Below, one piece after another: positions 46,485 through 59,014 of a stretch of 64,000 nt of DNA. The translations under genes were made by a program, and so were the position numbers. The stretch covers positions 42,417,454 to 42,481,453 of the forward strand of contig NC_062214.1 of NCBI RefSeq assembly GCF_902686445.1, in the 5' to 3' direction. The notes below the pieces were generated by a model. The model was not told where the DNA came from and searched no databases. It was given only the letters and a program-made list of their open reading frames with translations. The DNA comes from Sciurus carolinensis (lineage: Eukaryota; Chordata; Mammalia; Rodentia; Sciuridae). Position 1 is the first letter of the stretch. Each line of letters opens with the position of its first letter.

Positions 46485-46487
46485 ATG
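46485..46487 (+). CDS. DSTN: DSTN (destrin/ADF) exon 1, initiator codon only
   Basis: The sequence reads GGTGAAA-ATG followed at once by the strong splice donor GTGAGTGGG (46488 on). Genes of the ADF/cofilin family (DSTN, CFL1, CFL2) have a first exon that codes only the initiator Met, with residues ASGV... starting in exon 2; this matches. A is at -3, a favourable Kozak context. Destrin is a small actin-depolymerising protein of 165 residues that severs filaments and binds G-actin. Identity is by this exon design, CpG-island location, strand and head-to-head position relative to BFSP1, as in other mammals. The ADF-homology domain itself is not in the window, so the call depends on synteny. 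Confidence 0.82.
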
Positions 46488-48361
46488 GTGAGTGGGAGGG
46501 AGCCCGAAGCGTGGACTGAGACGTCCAAGGACTTCTAGCCTCCGGGGAGCAGCGGGTACGGAGCTGAGGGGCGGGAGCAGCGTCTCCGCCACGGGAGGGA
46601 AGGAACCCGGCTGGGCTGCAGTCTCCCGATGGAGAGTTCCCTGGCTTCCGATACCCGGTTTGGGCCCTGCGCCCTGGGGCGGCACTCCGGCCTTTTGCTC
46701 CGCTCCCAGCTGCTTCGAGGCCGCCGCCGGAACTGTCGCCTCGGCGGAATCTCTCCCGGCCTTGGTACACAGGGGCGAACGCCCTCACCGCCTCGGATAC
46801 AGATCTTGGGGTCTGCAGGCCGGGGGGGAGGGGTGTTGGAACCCGGCGAAGATCTTTGTTGGCGCGGGTTTCCCAAAGCCGGCTCAGTGACTGGCGCCTG
46901 TTTCGGTCTTGAGTTCTTTCCATCAATTAGAAAAATAAGACCTTTATTGAAAAACTCTAGAGGGTGGAATGATCGCTGACGAGCGTGACCCTGGAATGAT
47001 TAAGAACTGGGTGGCCTTGCAGCCGCTTTGTTTGTCGTATCTGGCAATCAGCTTCCAGCAGCACTCTCGTTGTGCTTGTCAAGCTTGGCAGTGTCTCTTT
47101 TAACCCTTCCCTACCCGATCTGTCCGTGTACTACTAGAAAAGTTCTTTTACACGTAAACGTTTAGCTTTGCCAGAACTTGACATGCAAGCTTTGGGCAGG
47201 ATGCTGGAATGCTAATTGAAGCAGATTTAAGAGCTTTTAAAAAGTCCGTTAAATTACCCGAGTCAGTAAAAAGTAAACATATTTAGTATATTGTAGATGA
47301 TAGAGTTTTGGCTTAATTTACATATTATTTTCTTTCTCTAAATTGTCACTCTTATCTGCTGTAAAATAGCATTCTACGATCAGGTAGAACATTTTGTCAT
47401 TTTCTGTAGGGCGCACATTGTTACCATTTTTGGTCAATGATTTGCAGGCAAAGTCTTAACCAGACTTTGTTAGAAATATCACACTGTTATTGCATCTTTC
47501 TGTCTGGAATTACTTGGTACCAGTTTTATCTGCATACAAAATGTTTTCGTGGAATAGCAGTTTTGGTTTTCTTAAGGTATTGCAACTTTCATGAAGAGAG
47601 GTAGGCTGACTCATTAGAGGGAGAAAAAAAACTGGTAGTTTCTTGATTGAGATTGTGTAATGGGGGTTTGATATTTAGTCTGTGGTTCTTTTTGGTTTAA
47701 TGTAAGTTACCAAGAGGATCACCATTTTAACCTCTTTAAGATTTTAAGTATATATACTACTTTACACTAGAAGACTTTTAAACTAAGGGCTTTGAGTTTT
47801 GATAAATTTAAAAACATCCACGTTGATGAAAGTGCTTTGAAGTAGACTGGAGCCTGCATTAGGGTCTTCTGACTTATTTATTTATTTAGTTGCTAGTACA
47901 GGCTTTATTTTTGTTTGAAAATAGGACCAAATATTTGACTTTGGTTAAACACTTAAGTTACATACTTAATATTAGAGCTTAAATTCCATAATTTTGTACC
48001 TTGAAATAAAATAAAGGGAAAGTCTTTTTTCTATTTCTTTGTACTTGTTGGGAGAAGAAATAAAAACATGGATGAATTCTAAATAGATCTGACTTTTTGG
48101 TCTTAGTGAGATCAAGAAGCCCTTACAAGCTACTTTGGCTTGGATGCTTGCAAAAAACAAAGAGTTCAGGATTCCGATCCATCATTTTTAAAGGTTACTC
48201 TTATGTTTGGTCTTGTGAACACAAAGGATCTTCACTCAGTCCAGCTTTTAGAGAATATTGTGAAGAAGAAGAGTTCCTGTATTAGCCTAGATTCTCTTCT
48301 AGCATTTTCTTTCTGTATTTGGAACTGTTTAGATTTCTTTGTTTCATGCTTGGTTCCAAGT

Positions 48362-48393
48362 TTGTTTTTTTTTTTTTTTTTTTTTTTTTTTTT
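48362..48393. repeat. Poly(T) run
   Basis: About 31 consecutive T, no SINE body attached. Confidence 0.95.
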
Positions 48394-50048
48394 CTTTCTG
48401 AGACTTCATTTTAACTGCTAATGGGTTTGTTCTAAAACAGCAGAATTACTTCCTGGTACTCTCCAAGTCTTCTAGAAGCACTTGTAATAAAGCAATTTGA
48501 AACCAACTCAAAAAATCATCCTGGACACTTGAAGATGAGATTTAATGTTTTCATATGTCTCACTTTATAGTGCCCCCACCCAAAAAAAGAGCTTACCTTC
48601 ACAAAAACCACATTTACACACCTTTTAAAAAAATTTTATTCTTTTGTATGTGTGTACTGGGTGTGCCAGCCTCTTTATTATAGTGCAAAGATTGTTTATC
48701 AGTCCACCATCAAGTTCTTGGGGTTGTTTGCTCAGTAGTTTTGTTGGATATGGAGTGAGATGTCACACATAGACTTTCCTAGCTCTTATAACCAAGGCGT
48801 GCACTGGCAGCTCTTTAGAAAGTAGGAGTATACTCTTGCCCCTAAAATAAAGTTAAGATCTATCTATGTAATCTAACCCTTAACTTTAGCCTAATCAGAA
48901 CTCTGCTCTAACAAACCAAGCTAATAATTTTGAAACATTTTAAGGAGAAAAGTATGCAGACTTTTAAAAAAGGTTAACTTTTTGCCATATTCAGGTTTTG
49001 CCATATTCAGATAAATATGTGTCTTTTTCCCATTCCCTTCTTTCCCCAGAGATAACTACTCCTGTGTCAAAGACATAATGTACTGGCCCATTAAGGAGAT
49101 TGTTTTATTCAGGCTATTGCAAATTAGGAAAACATTTATTAAGGAGAAATTTCTCAAAGAAAAAGGGGGCCTGGGTCAAATAAACCAGGGAATTTTGAGG
49201 AAGAATGGAAATGGGCCTTATTGTAGAATATACAATAGGCCTGTCCTTTTAGTTACCTGTTTCCCATAATACAAAATGATGAGGGTAGATTTCTTTACCA
49301 TCATTGTTTCCAGGATGGAAACATATTCACCTAAAATTGATGTATTCCATTCTCACTGATAGTTCCATACTTTTCACTATACATGTATGATGTTCATCAT
49401 TAATAATACATATTACATTTCTATAAATGCAAAATTTATAAAAACGCCGTGTTTGTATAGCCTTTTGCAGCTTTTTTTTTTTTTACACTTGAAGACTTTT
49501 AAACTAATGTAATAATATTGCTCTCCTGTCACATTAGTCTCTTTCTATGTCACTTCAGCTGCTAAATCACAGAAATTCAGTACTCTCTTAATGCTAGTCA
49601 CCTGCCATTCTCAGGCTTCTGGTAAGGGTTGACCATGGAGTGCTTCAGGGTAGAGTTCCTTTTTAGCCGAGGTCTGTGGAGATTAAACCCTTCCACTTTA
49701 TATTTGTCCTTCTCTCTTTCTTAGGCAGTTCACCTAGCCAAATATTAAAAACAAACACAGAGGATGTATGGGAATTTCACTTTCTGTTCAGATTTGCTGT
49801 GAATTAAAACTTCCCTCAAAAATATTCAAAAATAAACATGCAAAACAAAACAAATTAACCATGACTATTTTTCTAATAGAATTGGTTTAAATAAAATGTT
49901 TAACTTAGAGTAAAGGAGAACTCTGAGCATTTGTGGTTTTATACTAATGTAACTTGATAATTCATTTTGAGTATTAACTAAATACCGTGAGATGAAACAC
50001 ATTGTACTTGAAATTAGAATCAATCTTGAAGGTCCTGAAAACAAATTC

Positions 50049-50088
50049 TTTTTTTTTTTTTTGGTTCTGGGGATCGAACCCAGGTTGA
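50049..50088 (-). mobile_element. Truncated ID SINE 3' end
   Basis: Poly(T) then 'ggttctggggatcgaaccc', abruptly ending at 'aggttgaaaac'. Confidence 0.7.
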
Positions 50089-50129
50089 AAACTAATTTAA
50101 ATATAAATGCAATGTTTTCTTATTCTTCT

Positions 50130-50342
50130 TTTTTTTTTTTTTTTTTTTTCTTTTGGCAGTACTGGGGATTGAACCTAGGACCTGTGCATGCTAGGCAAGT
50201 GCTCTTCCACTGAACTACACACCTGGCCCTTTCCAAATTTATCTTAAGACAGAGTCTTGCTAAGTCACCTAGACTGGCCATGACTTGAGATCCTCCTGCC
50301 TTAGCCTCCCAAGTAGCTGAGATTACAGATGTGCATACATGC
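50130..50342 (-). mobile_element. Composite ID+B1-like SINE
   Basis: Poly(T), 'tactggggattgaacctagg', 'tgctaggcaagtgctcttcc', then 'agacagagtcttgctaagtc', 'agcctcccaagtagctgag'. Confidence 0.92.
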
Positions 50343-51539
50343 ATTGTTTTAGATCGGCAGAGCAACACTTGAGTGCCCTGAGTTACTAGGCCTACTCTCT
50401 TTATTGTACTGTTTGCTAATTGTATATATAACCAACAGAACAATAAAGAAATAAGATTGTTATGGTATCTTGAATTTACTTCCTTTGGGGCATAATATTC
50501 TTTTCCAAATTATCCATGAGTCATATTCAAAGGTACATTTAACAATTAAGAAATATTTTAATTACAGTTTTTTTTTTTTGTCCCTGCTTCCTTGTGCTGA
50601 TGTTAGAAGCTGAAAGTTTTCACATGGAATTGTGCTTCTGAGCTATCACCTATTTGTTTTTCTTAAAATTTTTTTGAGAAAGATATAGACTTAGAAAAAT
50701 AAACATACGGCTCATTTATACCAGTAATACCTTGGACGCACTTGTTACATTCATCAGAATATTCTGTACCAACACTTCCATTGAATCATAAGATTTTAGT
50801 TTATAGTGATTCTCAACTTAATACTGAGCTAGTCTTCTAGTAACTGACCTTGTATATGCTACTTATTCTAATCCATGATTCACTTTTTTGTGTTAAAATG
50901 GAAGAATCAATTTTAAAATATTTTTAAAGTGATTGGTTTAAGTACAAATGCAATTAAAACTTAAGAATTGAATTGAGTTGAAAGTGTGAAAAGGCTGAGA
51001 ACCAGTTTTGTTGGAGCAAGACTAGAAACTTCAGTGGATATCAGTGAAGTCATTTGTCACTTCATTTTGCTTTTGGATCACATCAAAGAAAGATTGTTTA
51101 CTCCTTTCAACATTTTATCATTGTAGTTTGCTACTTTTGTTTGCCTTATCACAGGAAAGCAAAGATGAGTTTCCTGTTCTTATTCCTGTCTTAGCTTGTA
51201 TATGTAATCAGGTTTATTTCAAAATGTTCTCATGTATTTATTCGTGGCATTTTCAGATAATAATGGAGCTAAAAGGTAAGACTCTTCCAGCTTGCTTTGG
51301 AGCAACCTTTTAAGTTTATTGTTGATTTCTGGGAGCTTTGAGGAATTCTTAAATTGCTGAAGTTTTGTTATTATAAAAATGTTTAGTTTTTATGTCAGTA
51401 TTATAGGATAGAAATAAAATATAAGCTATTTATATACTTAAAATTTTCTAGTAGCCCCATTTTAAAAAGTAAAAAGAAAAGGTGAAATTTATTCAAATCA
51501 GTCTATCCAAAATACTGTATCAACATTTTATGTATTTAT

Positions 51540-51676
51540 TTATTTTTTTAATTGTAGATGGACATAATACCTTGATTTTGTTTACTTTTTTATTTTTTTA
51601 AGTGGTACTGAGGATTGGACCCAGTGTCTCACACATGCTAGGCAAAGCGTTCCACCACTGAGCCACAACCCAGCCC
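51540..51676 (-). mobile_element. ID SINE
   Basis: 'attgtagatggacataatac' tail, 'ggtactgaggattggaccc', 'ccactgagccacaaccca'. Confidence 0.9.
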
Positions 51677-51704
51677 CTTTATCACCATTTTTTAAACTAT
51701 TTAA

Positions 51705-51838
51705 AAAAAATTTTTTTTAGTTATCAGTGGATTTTTTATTATTATTATTATTTATTTTACATATAGTGTACAAGAATTGAACCCAGTGCCTCATATGTGC
51801 TAGGCAAGTGCTCTGTCACTGAGCCACAACCCCAGCCC
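51705..51838 (-). mobile_element. ID SINE
   Basis: Second adjacent copy: (TTA)n tail at 51735-51755, 'caagaattgaacccagtgcc', 'tcactgagccacaacccc'. Confidence 0.9.
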
Positions 51839-52599
51839 TAGTACTGGCCATATATAAAAGATGCCATGTGGTTAGTTGCTACCTTACTTTACCAGCCTTA
51901 CATTTTCTGTATTGGTCTATTTAATATGTAATGGAAAGTTAATATGATTACCAACACTTTAATTCTTTGCATTTCTGCACATGTACAAGAACCAGTGTTA
52001 AGATAGCAAATGTTTCTTTTATAGCACTCATTAAGATATTTTGTGAAACTGTAATGTTGATTCTTTAAAAATAATCTATATATATCAATAGTGTGATGCC
52101 TCTCATGGCAGGCTCACACAGATGTTAATAAACAGGAAGAAGAGGTTTTTCTTAGTTATAAAAGACAGGTTCTCGTGAAGATGGATTGCTTGAATTTTTA
52201 TACCTTTTGTTCCCATATACTTTTTAAAAATGCCATGGAAATTAAGGTTTAAGGACTGAACTCCTCTTTTATACTGCATTGCAATTTAGAGTCAATTTTA
52301 CAGTGAAAATCCTGTGATGAGACAAGCATTATTAGAGTAATACCTTTAAAATAATTCTGGCATACAGAAACCCCCTCAATAAATGCCAGTTCCCCTCCAT
52401 TCCTTGAAAATGAAACCAGTTTAGGTATTCGATGCTCATTGAGGCATCCTGAACCATACAAAAGCACTTGAAGGCCTAATAAATGAAAAAAACAAGAAGT
52501 AATGGTGTCTTAGATAAGTACTGGGTGTCAGGCATTGTGTTATCTTGTCTTAATCCTTATCCATTGGAGCAGGTGTTATTCCAGTTAAATCATAGAGAC

Positions 52600-52835
52600 A
52601 AGTGGTTAAGAGCATGGACTTAGAGTCTGGGTATTAAGATTTTTTAAAATCTCGGTTCCGTCACTTACTAACCATAATACCTTAAAGTTACTGACTGTTT
52701 CATGCCTTGATTTCATGATTCTTCTGTGTGAGAATGTTAATGGTACCTACCATCACACTATGGGTGATGCATAGTTTAAAGAAGTACCTGGCATGTAGTA
52801 AAGTGCTTATCAGTGTTGGTTAGAATAATAATATT
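52600..52835 (+). mobile_element. MIR SINE
   Basis: 'gtggttaagagcatggactt', 'ggttccgtcacttactaacc', 'gtacctggcatgtagtaaag'. Confidence 0.85.
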
Positions 52836-53182
52836 AAATGGTGTCAGCCTTGGATCTAATTTAGATTGATACTGTTTTCTTTACTTGCTATATGAATGGA
52901 AAAAGTAAAAAATCACTTAACTCCTTGAAAAGGGATTTCTGCTTAGCCAATCAAAAGGCAGATATAATCCTTCGAAGAGCTAATTCTGGAAAGATCTCCT
53001 TGACTTGACAGCTCCCTCCCTTGACTTGACCTCCCCTCATACAGAAGCATTTATTTTTGACAGCCTGGGGATCTTGCTATGTGTAGCACTATTTACATAG
53101 ATTCCTACTTGTGCATGTTTTAACTTGGGTAAATGTTCAGAATAGTTCAAAGTTCTTATTAATCCTTAGATCCTGTATTGAT

Positions 53183-53350
53183 CTTGTCTTGCCTCACATA
53201 TGCAAGGAAAATGCTCTACCACTGAGCTACATCCCCAGCTTTTTTGTAATTTCGAGATAGGGTTTAAGTTGCCCAGACTGACTTTGAACTTGTGATAATC
53301 CCCTTAGCTTCCCAGGTGACTGGGATTATAGATGTATACCATTCTTTCAA
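53183..53350 (-). mobile_element. Composite ID+B1-like SINE, degraded
   Basis: 'gctctaccactgagctacat', 'agatagggtttaagttgccc', 'gtgactgggattatagatg'. Confidence 0.85.
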
Positions 53351-53609
53351 CCAGTGCATGCTTTTGTAATTATAGATCTTATAAAAGAGTGGGGAGGAGT
53401 GCCTTAGAACATATTTCAATAGTTTTACTATTTCTTTAATGTTACTTTACTTTGAATCATTTTATGTAATGAATTTCTTATTTTGACTTTTCAGGTGACT
53501 TGATTCTTGATGTAAAAATATCTTGTCCCCCACTCTTGGGTATCTTTTATTCTAAAGTAATTAATAAAGAATTAAAGACAGTTTTTCAGTGCCCTCAATG
53601 TTTAGAGTA

Positions 53610-53745
53610 GTCATTCATTCAACAAATATTCAAGGGATTGTTATATGCCAAGAATTAATCCAGATACTAAGGATACAGTATTGAAAAACAAAGTTCGTTC
53701 CTCATTGAAGTTACCATATTAATATAGAGGAACAGACAAAACAAC
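53610..53745. repeat. L2-like remnant
   Basis: 'tcattcattcaacaaatatt', 'ttatatgccaagaattaatc', 'aaggatacagtattgaaaaa'. A similar piece lies at 54670-54785. Confidence 0.5.
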
Positions 53746-53849
53746 AATAGCAGAAACCAAAATTGTGTCAAATAGTAGTTAAAATGGTAGGAAAAAATTA
53801 ATCAATATGGAATACTAGCAGAGTTGTCTTTTTCTGCTAGGATGTTGGA

Positions 53850-54420
53850 GAAAGCCCTTGAAGTACGTGGCATTTAAGGTGAGACTTGCATGGCACAAAA
53901 GAGCTAGCCACGTGAAGATTATTTCAGCAGAAGGAACTGCTGTGTAGAAAGACCTTGAGAACACAATGAGCACCACATATGCACATAATAAAGGCATGTT
54001 TGGCTAGAATTCAGGGAACAAGGGGAGAAAAGTAGGAAAGAGTTATAGGCAAGAATTAGACCAAGGAAAGTGGTTAGGCCAAAGGTAAGGAATTTGAATT
54101 TTGTTCTGATCACATCAGGAAGTCATTAGGTGTGTGGTAGTGGGGACATGTTAAGTAGTGGAGAGAAATGATTTGTCCCTGTCCATCTGTGTATGTGTGT
54201 ACAGACAAGACCAAATTAAAAAAAAAAAAAAACAGCAAACATTGTTATTATTCAGGCAGTAGATTTGGTAGCATGGTTTAGAATTTATTAGTAGTGGAGC
54301 TGATGAGGTGAGTAGATTGGATATGTGTTTGGGGGTAGACCTGACAGGACTTACTACAATTTGGGTATGTAATAGAAGGGAAAGAAAGATCATCAGTGAT
54401 GACTCCCCAGATCTAGACTC
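53850..54420 (+). repeat. Ancient dispersed repeat, family not named
   Basis: 'gtggttaggccaaaggtaag', 'tttgaattttgttctgatc', 'gaagtcattaggtg', 'gatgactccccag' follow a widespread old mammalian repeat that I cannot name. A related stretch is at 61740-61950. Confidence 0.4.
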
Positions 54421-54899
54421 AAGGTTGATGTTATTAAAATAGTTTGGCAAAAATAGACTTTCTTAGAACTTTGAGAAACAATAATATTAATCCAGATTAT
54501 TACAGATCTTCAAAATACTTTAATTGCTTATCTGATTATAAGAGTGATGTATGTTCATTATAGAATATTAGAAAAGTTTAGTAGTAATGACAATCCCAAC
54601 CAAAGTATAAACATTTGACAGATTTTCTTCCAGACCATGTTGTCATTCTTCCCAGTAAATAATTTTTAGGTTCCTTGTAGGAATGAGCCCTGTTGTAGGC
54701 TTTGGGTATTCAATAATATGTAAGATATGATTCCTGTCTGTATAAAGTATCCGTTCTAATGGAGAGACAGTTAAGAAATAAGTAAACAATTGAATAAGAT
54801 GATTAAAAATTTAATACATACTTTAGTGGAAGAAATGATTGTGTGGAAACTGCCAATATAATTTTTTTTCCCACACAGTTCAAGTTTATCTCTAAAGGA

Positions 54900-55387
54900 T
54901 AAAACTTTATTTCCCATGTCCCAATGTAATGAGTGCCAAGGTAATTCAGTGGGGAAAAATAGCATTTTCAACAAACTGTGCTGGGATAACTGGATATCTT
55001 CATGCAAAAGAATGAATTTGGATTTCTCCTTAACACTATATGTCAAATTTAACTCAAAATGGATCAGAGGTATAAGTGTAAGAGCTAAAGCTATAAAACT
55101 CCTGGAAGAGAACATGGGCATAAATCTTTGTGACCTTGTTTGAAGCAATTTTTGTTGGTTTGGGTTTTGTCGTTGTTTTCTTTTGTGTGTTTTGGCACTT
55201 CTAGGTGCCTGAAAGCACAAGTCACTGAAAGCACAAGTGACAAAAGAAAAAGCAAGCCAAATGCCATGGAGATTGGGGAGGCAGAGGCAGGAGGATCTCA
55301 AGTTTGAGGCTAACCCTGTCTCAAAGAGGTAGGGGTATCGCTCAGTTGTAAAAGCACTCCTGGCCAGGTTCGATCTCCAGTAGTGCA

Positions 55388-55418
<31 letters not shown>

Positions 55419-56435
55419 GACAGATCAGGTTTGATCTCCAGTAGTGCAAAAAAAGAAAAGAAGAGAAAACAGATAAATTAAATTTCATTAGAATTTAAAA
55501 CATACATGCATCAAAGAATATCATCAAGAAAGTGAAACAACAGCCCATAGAATGGGAGAAAATATTTGCAAGTCACATATCTGACAGGAACTGGTATGTA
55601 GGAATGTATGAAGGACACTTACAACTCAACAATAAAAATCTTATAGACAAAAGTATTTGAATCAGTATTTCTAGGGATGTACAAATAACCAGTAAATACA
55701 TGAAAAATGCTTAACATCACTAGCCATTAGGAAAATGCGAATCAAAACCACAATAACATAATGCTTCTTATCCTCCAGCTTGGTTCTAATAAAAAGACAA
55801 CTGTAACAAAATGTTGGCAAGACTGTGAAATTGTAACCTTCATGCATTGCTGGTGGGAATGTATGATATAGCCATTTTGGAAAGTTTGGCAGTTAAACTT
55901 GGGAGCTACCATGTGACCCAGCAGTTTTGCTCCTGCTTATATACCCAAGTAAAATGAAAATGGGTCTACACAAAAACTTGTACATGAATGTTCACAGCAG
56001 CATTGTTCATAATAGCCCAAAGGGAGGATAACCCAACTGATCAACTGATGAATGGATATGTAGTGAGTCCATACAATAAAATATTATTTGGCAATCAAAA
56101 TAATTGAAGTACTGATAAGTGTTAAAATAAGAATGAAACTTGTAAACATGCTGAGCTGAAGAAGCCAGCCACAAAAGGCTACATGTTGCATGATTTTGGT
56201 TATATGAAATGTGAAGATGCAGATCCATGGAGACAGAAAATAAATTAGCAGTGCTATGGCTTGGGGGAGTGGGAAAGAGGAGTGAGTGGTATGAATAAGA
56301 GGTTTCTTTTTTGGGGATTAAGAGTGTTCTAAAATCAGGTTATGGTGATAGATGTACAACTTTGTAAGTATACGAAAACCTTCTGAATTTACACTTTAAA
56401 TGGGTGACTGGTTTATAAAATGTATCTGCAAAAAT
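54900..56435 (+). mobile_element. Old L1 (L1M) 3' half, interrupted by a SINE
   Basis: 'caaactgtgctgggataact', 'taactcaaaatggatcagag' (ORF2), then after the SINE 'agaatgggagaaaatatttg', 'tgcattgctggtgggaatg', 'atgttcacagcagcattgtt', ending with L1M 3' UTR 'acgaaaaccttctgaattta'. Broken frames. Confidence 0.88.
55262..55475 (+). mobile_element. Composite SINE with duplicated 3' end
   Basis: 'ggaggcagaggcaggagga', 'taggggtatcgctcagttg', then the 3' segment 'gatctccagtagtgcaaa' twice (about 55370 and 55434), each followed by an A-rich tail (31 A after the first). Confidence 0.85.
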
Positions 56436-56619
56436 GATTGCAGTTGTTTAATGGTATCATGTACATACTGTGGCACTAAATCTTCATATTAAATATAAGT
56501 CCATTATTACAAGAAATGTTCTGTTGCCGTTCACATAAATCTTTGCATATATTTGTATTATTTCTTCAAAATATGGTCTTAGGTATGAAATCACTGAATC
56601 AAAAAGTTATGTTTTAAGC

Positions 56620-56975
56620 AAAAGAAATATTAGAGTGAATATGTAACTGCAGAACAGAAGAAAATATTTGCAATATATTCATCCAACAAGGGCTTAATAT
56701 CCAGAATATATTAGGAAACCAAATAATAGCAAAACCCAAATAATCTGATTTTATAATGGGTAAATGACCTGAACAGACATTTCTCAAAAGAAGATAAACA
56801 AATGGCCAATGAGCATATGAAAAAATGTTCAACATCATTAATCATCAGGGAAAATGCAAATCAAAAGCACATCAAGATGTCATATTACCCCAGTTAGAAT
56901 GGCTATTATCAAGAAGTAAAAAACAGCAGATACTGGTGAGGATGCAGAAAAAGAATGAACCAGAGAAGATAAAAT
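56620..56975 (+). mobile_element. L1 ORF2 fragment
   Basis: 'gaacagacatttctcaaaag', 'aatggccaatgagcatatg', 'cagttagaatggctattatc'. Confidence 0.87.
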
Positions 56976-57264
56976 CACTTGTATTTCCACTGTTAGAGAT
57001 AAAATTGTAAAAAGTTCTTTGTATAGTTTTGCATAATTGAGATTATTTTGTATATATAGCTTTATATCTTTGTTTACTTAAACTAAATCACAAATATGGT
57101 CCCCATATCATTAAAAACTTCCCATAAACATGATTTTAGCAACTACATCAGAAACTGTGGATATAGTAAAATTTACTTTGCAGTTCTTTGTAAATTTATT
57201 TAGTCTGACTGGTTTTTAGTATTGTATAGATTATTTCCCCATGTTAAATTCTTAGAAGAACAAT

Positions 57265-57445
57265 TTCCTGGAGGAGGATGACAAGTTTGAGATCAGCCTG
57301 GGCAACTTAGTGAAACCCTGTCTCAGAATAAAATTTTAAAAAGGACTGGGATTTAGTTCAATGGTAGAGTGTTTGCCTAGCTCTTGTGAATCCCCCTAGC
57401 ATGTGTGAATCCCTGGATTCATTAACCGCAGCACAGGGGGAAAAA
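57265..57445 (+). mobile_element. Composite B1-like+ID SINE
   Basis: 'gaggaggatgacaagtttga', 'aacttagtgaaaccctgtct', then 'ggatttagttcaatggtaga'. The B-box area carries a small internal duplication ('ctagc...tgtgaatcccc'). Confidence 0.85.
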
Positions 57446-57475
57446 TGTTGTTTTTTGTTTGTTTGTTTGTTTTAA
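57446..57475. repeat. (TTTG)n run
   Basis: Four to five TTTG units next to the SINE tail. Confidence 0.85.
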
Positions 57476-57954
57476 AGCATTGAAGGATATGAATTATTTA
57501 TTTAAAGGCTCTTCGTATAAGTGGCCAAATTATTCCTCAAAGGTATTAATAAGTAATAGGGCTGCCTGTGGTGGAAGATGAATCAGAAAAAGTAGGCTTT
57601 TTTAGGAAAATAAAGGGCTTTTTATGCTGTTGAGGAATGTGGACTTTACCTTATAGGTGCTTGGGAATTGTTAAAAATTTTTTTAATATTGAAAGGGTGA
57701 GAATAGATAAGAGGTAACAGATTTGAAGTACACATTTAAGGAGAATCACTGTGAGTATGAAATACTGGTAGATCTGCTAACATCAGATCTGTTTTCTGTC
57801 TCCTAGTCATTAACATGCTACCAGAGAGCATTAAGACAAATTGTTAAACCAGAGTAATCTTTTAGCTTGTTGTTTGTTCAGTATGCTTTTTCTCAAAGAG
57901 GAATAGAATAGTTTATTTCATTATCTTTGAATTAAAGTTAACATAGCTTTTTTC

Positions 57955-58345
57955 CATTTTAGGATAATTTACAGAAAGTAAAATTTATCCTTTTAAGTGA
58001 TAAGCTCTGCAAGTTTTGTCAAATATATACAGCTCTATAACTATTGCCATAGTCAAAATACAGAATAATTCCTTCACTCCAAAAATTCCCCATTAATCTC
58101 TTCACCTACCCTTGTATCATTTTGTCCATATAATTTCACCTTTGTGGAAATGTCACATAAATGGAATTGGACAGTCATTTGCTTTGAGTCTGGCATCTTT
58201 TCACTTAGCCTAAGGCATTTGTACATCTGTAGTTTGTATGCATTGCTGAATAGTATTCTATTTCCTAGTCAAGGGGTAGATTCTACTTATTTTTTAATTT
58301 GTTGAGAGACTTGTAGTTGTCTATTATAAACAATATTTCTATTGA
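57955..58345 (-). mobile_element. Old L1M fragment
   Basis: 'taactattgccatagtcaaa', 'cacataaatggaattgga', 'gctgaatagtattctatttc'. Confidence 0.72.
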
Positions 58346-58980
58346 CAAATAATTGTACATATTCGTAGGGAACAATGATAATTTGATACATGTATACAAT
58401 GTATAATTTCACTAAATCTGGGTGATTAGTACTTCTACCTCCTTAAATACTTATTCCTTTTGAAGGTTCCTAACAGAACCTTCTTTATAAGAGTTCTTTA
58501 TAAAATATATAATAAATTATTGCATACTGCAGTCACCCTTTTGTACTACAGAACATTAGAACTACTCCTGTGTAACTGTTTGGTACCCATTATCCAACTT
58601 CTTTATCTCTTCCCCCTACTACCTTTCCATCCTCTCCTGTCCACTATTGTTTCTGTGAAATCAGTGTTTAGTTTTCATGTACACCTGAGAACATAGAGAT
58701 GTTTGTCTTTCTGTGCCTGGTTTATTTCACTTGAATGTCTTCCTGTTCCAGTCCATGTTGCCACAAATGACAGGATTTCGCTTTTTATTGCTGAACAATA
58801 CTCTGTTGTTTATATGTACCACATTTCTTTATTCATCCATTGATAAATACCTCAGTTGGCTTCCTATCTGGGCTGTTTTGAGTAGTGCAGTAAACATGGG
58901 AGTGCAGGTATCTCTTTCTTTGATAGATTAATTTCTTTTGGATAAATAATCAGTAGTGAATTAACTCAAATATGGCTCTA

Positions 58981-59014
58981 TTTTTTTGTTTTGTTTTGTT
59001 TTGTTTTGTTTTGC
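58981..59014. repeat. (TTTTG)n run inside the L1
   Basis: Six TTTTG units in the antisense L1. Confidence 0.9.

Larger units (their letters stand above)
45560..46880. promoter_or_regulatory. DSTN: CpG island / DSTN promoter
   Basis: Dense in CpG and G+C, unlike the AT-rich flanks. Motifs seen: a CCAAT box (45763-45767), GC boxes GGGCGGGG (45997-46004) and CCCCGCCCC (46015-46023), CGCCCCTCGCC near 46060, a CRE-like TGACGTG (46294-46300), and the motif clusters listed separately. TATA-less, consistent with dispersed initiation. CpG islands are often bidirectional, so a minus-strand transcript toward BFSP1 is possible, but no minus-strand exon can be named here. Confidence 0.88.

Noticed and set aside
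45787..46926. 379-codon open frame on the minus strand across the CpG island
   Set aside because: Low-complexity Arg/Pro/Gly composition produced by GC-rich DNA with few stop codons; equally long frames exist in other phases there, no domain, and it overlaps the DSTN promoter and exon 1.
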